Of a stretch of DNA of 8,052 nucleotides, positions 6,884 through 8,052 are shown one piece after another. The notes under the pieces are model-generated. The model ran no database searches. It worked only from the letters and a program-made list of their open reading frames with translations, and had not been told where the DNA came from. Every line of letters starts with the position of its first letter. Position 1 is the stretch's first letter. Source of the DNA: UBA9653 sp014859835 (GTDB lineage Archaea; Thermoplasmatota; Thermoplasmata; UBA10834). The position numbers and the translations under genes were made by a program. Location of the stretch: positions 1 to 8,052 of the forward strand of contig JACZKW010000036.1 of NCBI GenBank assembly GCA_014859835.1, read 5' to 3'.

Positions 6884-7126
6884 TTACTCGTCGTCTCCCT
6901 CTTCTTCGATCTCGCCATATATCTTCCGGTTCCTGGCGTCGACCCTTGACGGGGTGGCCTCCTCGAAGCGATCGCACTCACATCGAATCATGGTGACAAC
7001 GTCTCGTTTCGAGCAATAGCCAATGCCAGGTCCAGAACCGTCTTCGGGTCTTGGGTCCCAATACAGACAGGCTGGACATAGGCGTCTCTTCTTCGGATCA
7101 TCTGCGCAAGTAGGATGTGGGGTCAC
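6884..7126 (-). CDS. Small Cys-rich, probably metal-binding protein of unknown function
   Basis: The 80-residue product has six cysteines. Five are arranged C17-x2-C20-x17-C38-x10-C49-x-C51, around CPACLYWDP, GYCSKRD and RCECDRFEE, and Cys7 is extra. This spacing suggests a small zinc or Fe-S binding fold. The C-terminus is strongly acidic (EIEEEGDDE). It starts with GTG, and no good Shine-Dalgarno sequence precedes it. An AAATAT-type TATA element about 25 nt upstream would be consistent with a leaderless transcript. It lies on the same strand as the GlmU-like gene, 69 bp upstream of it, so may be the first gene of that cluster, although the GlmU-like gene seems to have its own promoter. I do not recognise a named family and propose no function beyond metal binding. 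The Cys pattern and shape argue against a chance frame. Confidence 0.65.
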   Translation of the reverse strand: MTPHPTCADDPKKRRLCPACLYWDPRPEDGSGPGIGYCSKRDVVTMIRCECDRFEEATPSRVDARNRKIYGEIEEEGDDE

Positions 7127-7142
7127 GGCGAGGTATGTGTCC

Positions 7143-7154
7143 TATATGATATTT
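7143..7154 (-). promoter_or_regulatory. Possible TATA element for the small Cys-rich gene
   Basis: The minus strand reads AAATATCATATA. The AAATAT part is centred about 25 nt upstream of the GTG start at 7126, the distance expected if transcription begins at the start codon (leaderless mRNA). Weak, based on composition and spacing alone. Confidence 0.35.
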
Positions 7155-7223
7155 CATGATTTCTGCGTGCGGGTTCGGTATAGTTATCGGGTGGTGTTGT
7201 TGACGGTGCCTTTTTCCGATGCC

Positions 7224-7253
7224 ACACATTCCTCATGGATTGCATGTGTAATC
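7224..7253. repeat. Overlapping inverted repeats between the Cys-rich gene and the TnpB-family gene, candidate element left end
   Basis: Two alternative stems share this stretch. ACACAT (7224-7229) pairs with ATGTGT (7244-7249) across a 14-nt loop. GATTGCATGTGTAATC (7238-7253) is itself an almost perfect 16-bp palindrome with one G-T pair. TGCATGT also recurs directly at 7241 and 7254. IS200/IS605-type elements carry subterminal imperfect hairpins at their ends, and this lies 37-66 bp upstream of the TnpB-family start. The actual element boundary cannot be fixed from one window. Confidence 0.3.
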
Positions 7254-7289
7254 TGCATGTAGCCGCGTGGGGGATATGCCCATGGCCAG

Positions 7290-8052
7290 ATGCCTTCTTC
7301 GATGCTCCACAGAGCAGTCGTGTTCCACATTCATGGGGAGCTACCATTTGAGGCTAGGATGCTCATGAAGGATTTCCGCCTGGCAGTCAACTCTGCGATC
7401 AGAGTCGGCCTCCAGGCGAGGGCCACCTCCAGGAACGCCCTGGCGAAGCTGGCGTACAAGGACTTCAGGAAAGAGCATCCGAACATGTATGCCCAGCATC
7501 TGGTCTCTACGTTCGAAGTCGCGGGTTCGATACTCAAGAACCTACGACGGCGTTGGGGAAAGGGTCAGATTCATCGCATTCCATATGTGCGTCGACTGAT
7601 GATGAAGGCGGAAAACCAGGCCTACAAACTCGACCGGGAGAATGGACTGGTCGACCTCCCGATACGCGCCCGATGTCATGTGAAGTTGAGGCTCGTCCTG
7701 AGCGATTACCATCGCGTCTTTCTGAAAGACGAATCCCTCTCCCTCGGTTCACTGACACTCCTACCTGACAGGGTCATAATAGCCTTCAGGAAGAGTGCAC
7801 CTAGGCCATACCCTCCAGAGACGGCCCTGTCGCTCGATACCAATGAAAGGAGCTTGGACGGCGTGTTCCTGAGCAAAGGGGAGAGCCTGCCTGTCCAAGC
7901 TGCATATCCTGATGTCGCCGTGATCCAGGCACGGCATCACGATCGGCGTAAGCGCCTTCAGAAGAAGAAGGCGCACGATCGACGGACATCGAGACGGTTG
8001 TGCAACAAAGAGGGGAGGAGGGAGCATCATCGGATCGAGCACCGCATGCACC
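7290..8052 (+). CDS. tnpB: TnpB-family protein (IS200/IS605 OrfB, RNA-guided nuclease type), partial at right edge
   Basis: The frame is open for 254 codons from ATG 7290 to the window end; ATG 7302 is an alternative start. Sequence shape is that of archaeal TnpB/OrfB: an N-terminal basic helical region, then the RuvC-I strand ALSLDTNERSLDGV with catalytic Asp183. Next comes the Arg/Lys-rich helix HHDRRKRLQKKKAHDRRTSR leading to GRREHHRIEHRMH, the usual R-x-R-L-x-K...RER-R--H stretch before RuvC-II. The RuvC-II Glu, the CxxC zinc ribbon and the RuvC-III Asp would lie beyond the edge. TnpB proteins are RNA-guided DNA nucleases using an omega RNA that normally overlaps the 3' end of the gene, also outside the window. 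No tnpA transposase lies upstream, since the preceding 163 bp are too short. This is therefore either an IS1341-type tnpB-only element or a domesticated copy. Whether it is intact cannot be judged. Confidence 0.82.
   Translation, partial: MPSSMLHRAVVFHIHGELPFEARMLMKDFRLAVNSAIRVGLQARATSRNALAKLAYKDFRKEHPNMYAQHLVSTFEVAGSILKNLRRRWGKGQIHRIPYVRRLMMKAENQAYKLDRENGLVDLPIRARCHVKLRLVLSDYHRVFLKDESLSLGSLTLLPDRVIIAFRKSAPRPYPPETALSLDTNERSLDGVFLSKGESLPVQAAYPDVAVIQARHHDRRKRLQKKKAHDRRTSRRLCNKEGRREHHRIEHRMH

Noticed and set aside
7123..7347. Minus-strand frame whose internal ATG reads MCGIGK, sharing 14 bp (AATGTGTGGCATCG) with the start of glmS
   Set aside because: The shared string ends after 14 bp and no glutaminase motif follows. 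A repeat of this length can occur by chance in 8 kb, so it is not evidence of a duplicated glmS fragment.
7515..7540. GCGGGTTCGATACTC, resembling a tRNA T-arm
   Set aside because: It lies inside the TnpB-family coding frame. No acceptor, D-arm or anticodon arm can be folded around it, so it is taken as coincidence.
7534..8051. Minus-strand frames at 7534-7758, 7761-8051 and 7801-7989 and plus frame 7553-7768
   Set aside because: All overlap the open plus-strand TnpB-family frame, which has a RuvC-I motif and typical following helix. These are shadows.

Overview
The window looks archaeal, most plausibly from a moderately GC-rich Thermoplasmatota-type euryarchaeon. Supporting signs are TATA boxes of archaeal type upstream of several genes, a two-domain archaeal sugar-1-phosphate nucleotidylyltransferase/acetyltransferase, a TPD-motif nuclease of the archaeal/eukaryotic CDIN1 family, a GldA-type glycerol dehydrogenase, and a membrane protein with a Pro/Ala/Gln-rich tail. 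The lineage is inferred by eye, without a database search.

Layout. Positions 1-569 (minus) hold the N-terminal part of a three-helix membrane protein that runs off the left edge. Positions 694-1785 (minus) encode a glycerol dehydrogenase. A divergent intergenic region (1786-1973) follows, with a 28-bp imperfect palindrome and a TATA box. Positions 1974-3805 (plus) are a translationally coupled pair of PD-(D/E)XK nuclease-type genes: a CDIN1/C15orf41-like nuclease, then a Cas4/RecB-like nuclease with four membrane helices inserted in its nuclease fold. This pair converges on glmS (3819-5609, minus) with a 13-bp gap. glmS is preceded, 14 bp upstream on the same strand, by a GlmU-like gene (5624-6814), and that gene by a small Cys-rich protein gene (6884-7126). 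After a 163-bp divergent spacer, 7290-8052 (plus) holds the 5' two-thirds or so of a TnpB-family gene cut by the right edge.

Function. The glmU-like and glmS genes supply two enzymes of the UDP-GlcNAc route: GlmS makes glucosamine-6-phosphate, and the GlmU-like protein performs the last acetyl- and uridylyl-transfer steps. The phosphoglucosamine mutase step is not encoded here. Glycerol dehydrogenase is separate central metabolism.

The most unusual part is the nuclease pair. One protein is a soluble helix-turn-helix/Holliday-resolvase-like nuclease; the other is a membrane-anchored Cas4-like Fe-S nuclease. They overlap by ATGA, which suggests joint DNA processing at the membrane. There is no cas1, cas2 or CRISPR array in the window. 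No rRNA, tRNA or CRISPR array was seen, and no intergenic stretch exceeds 300 bases.
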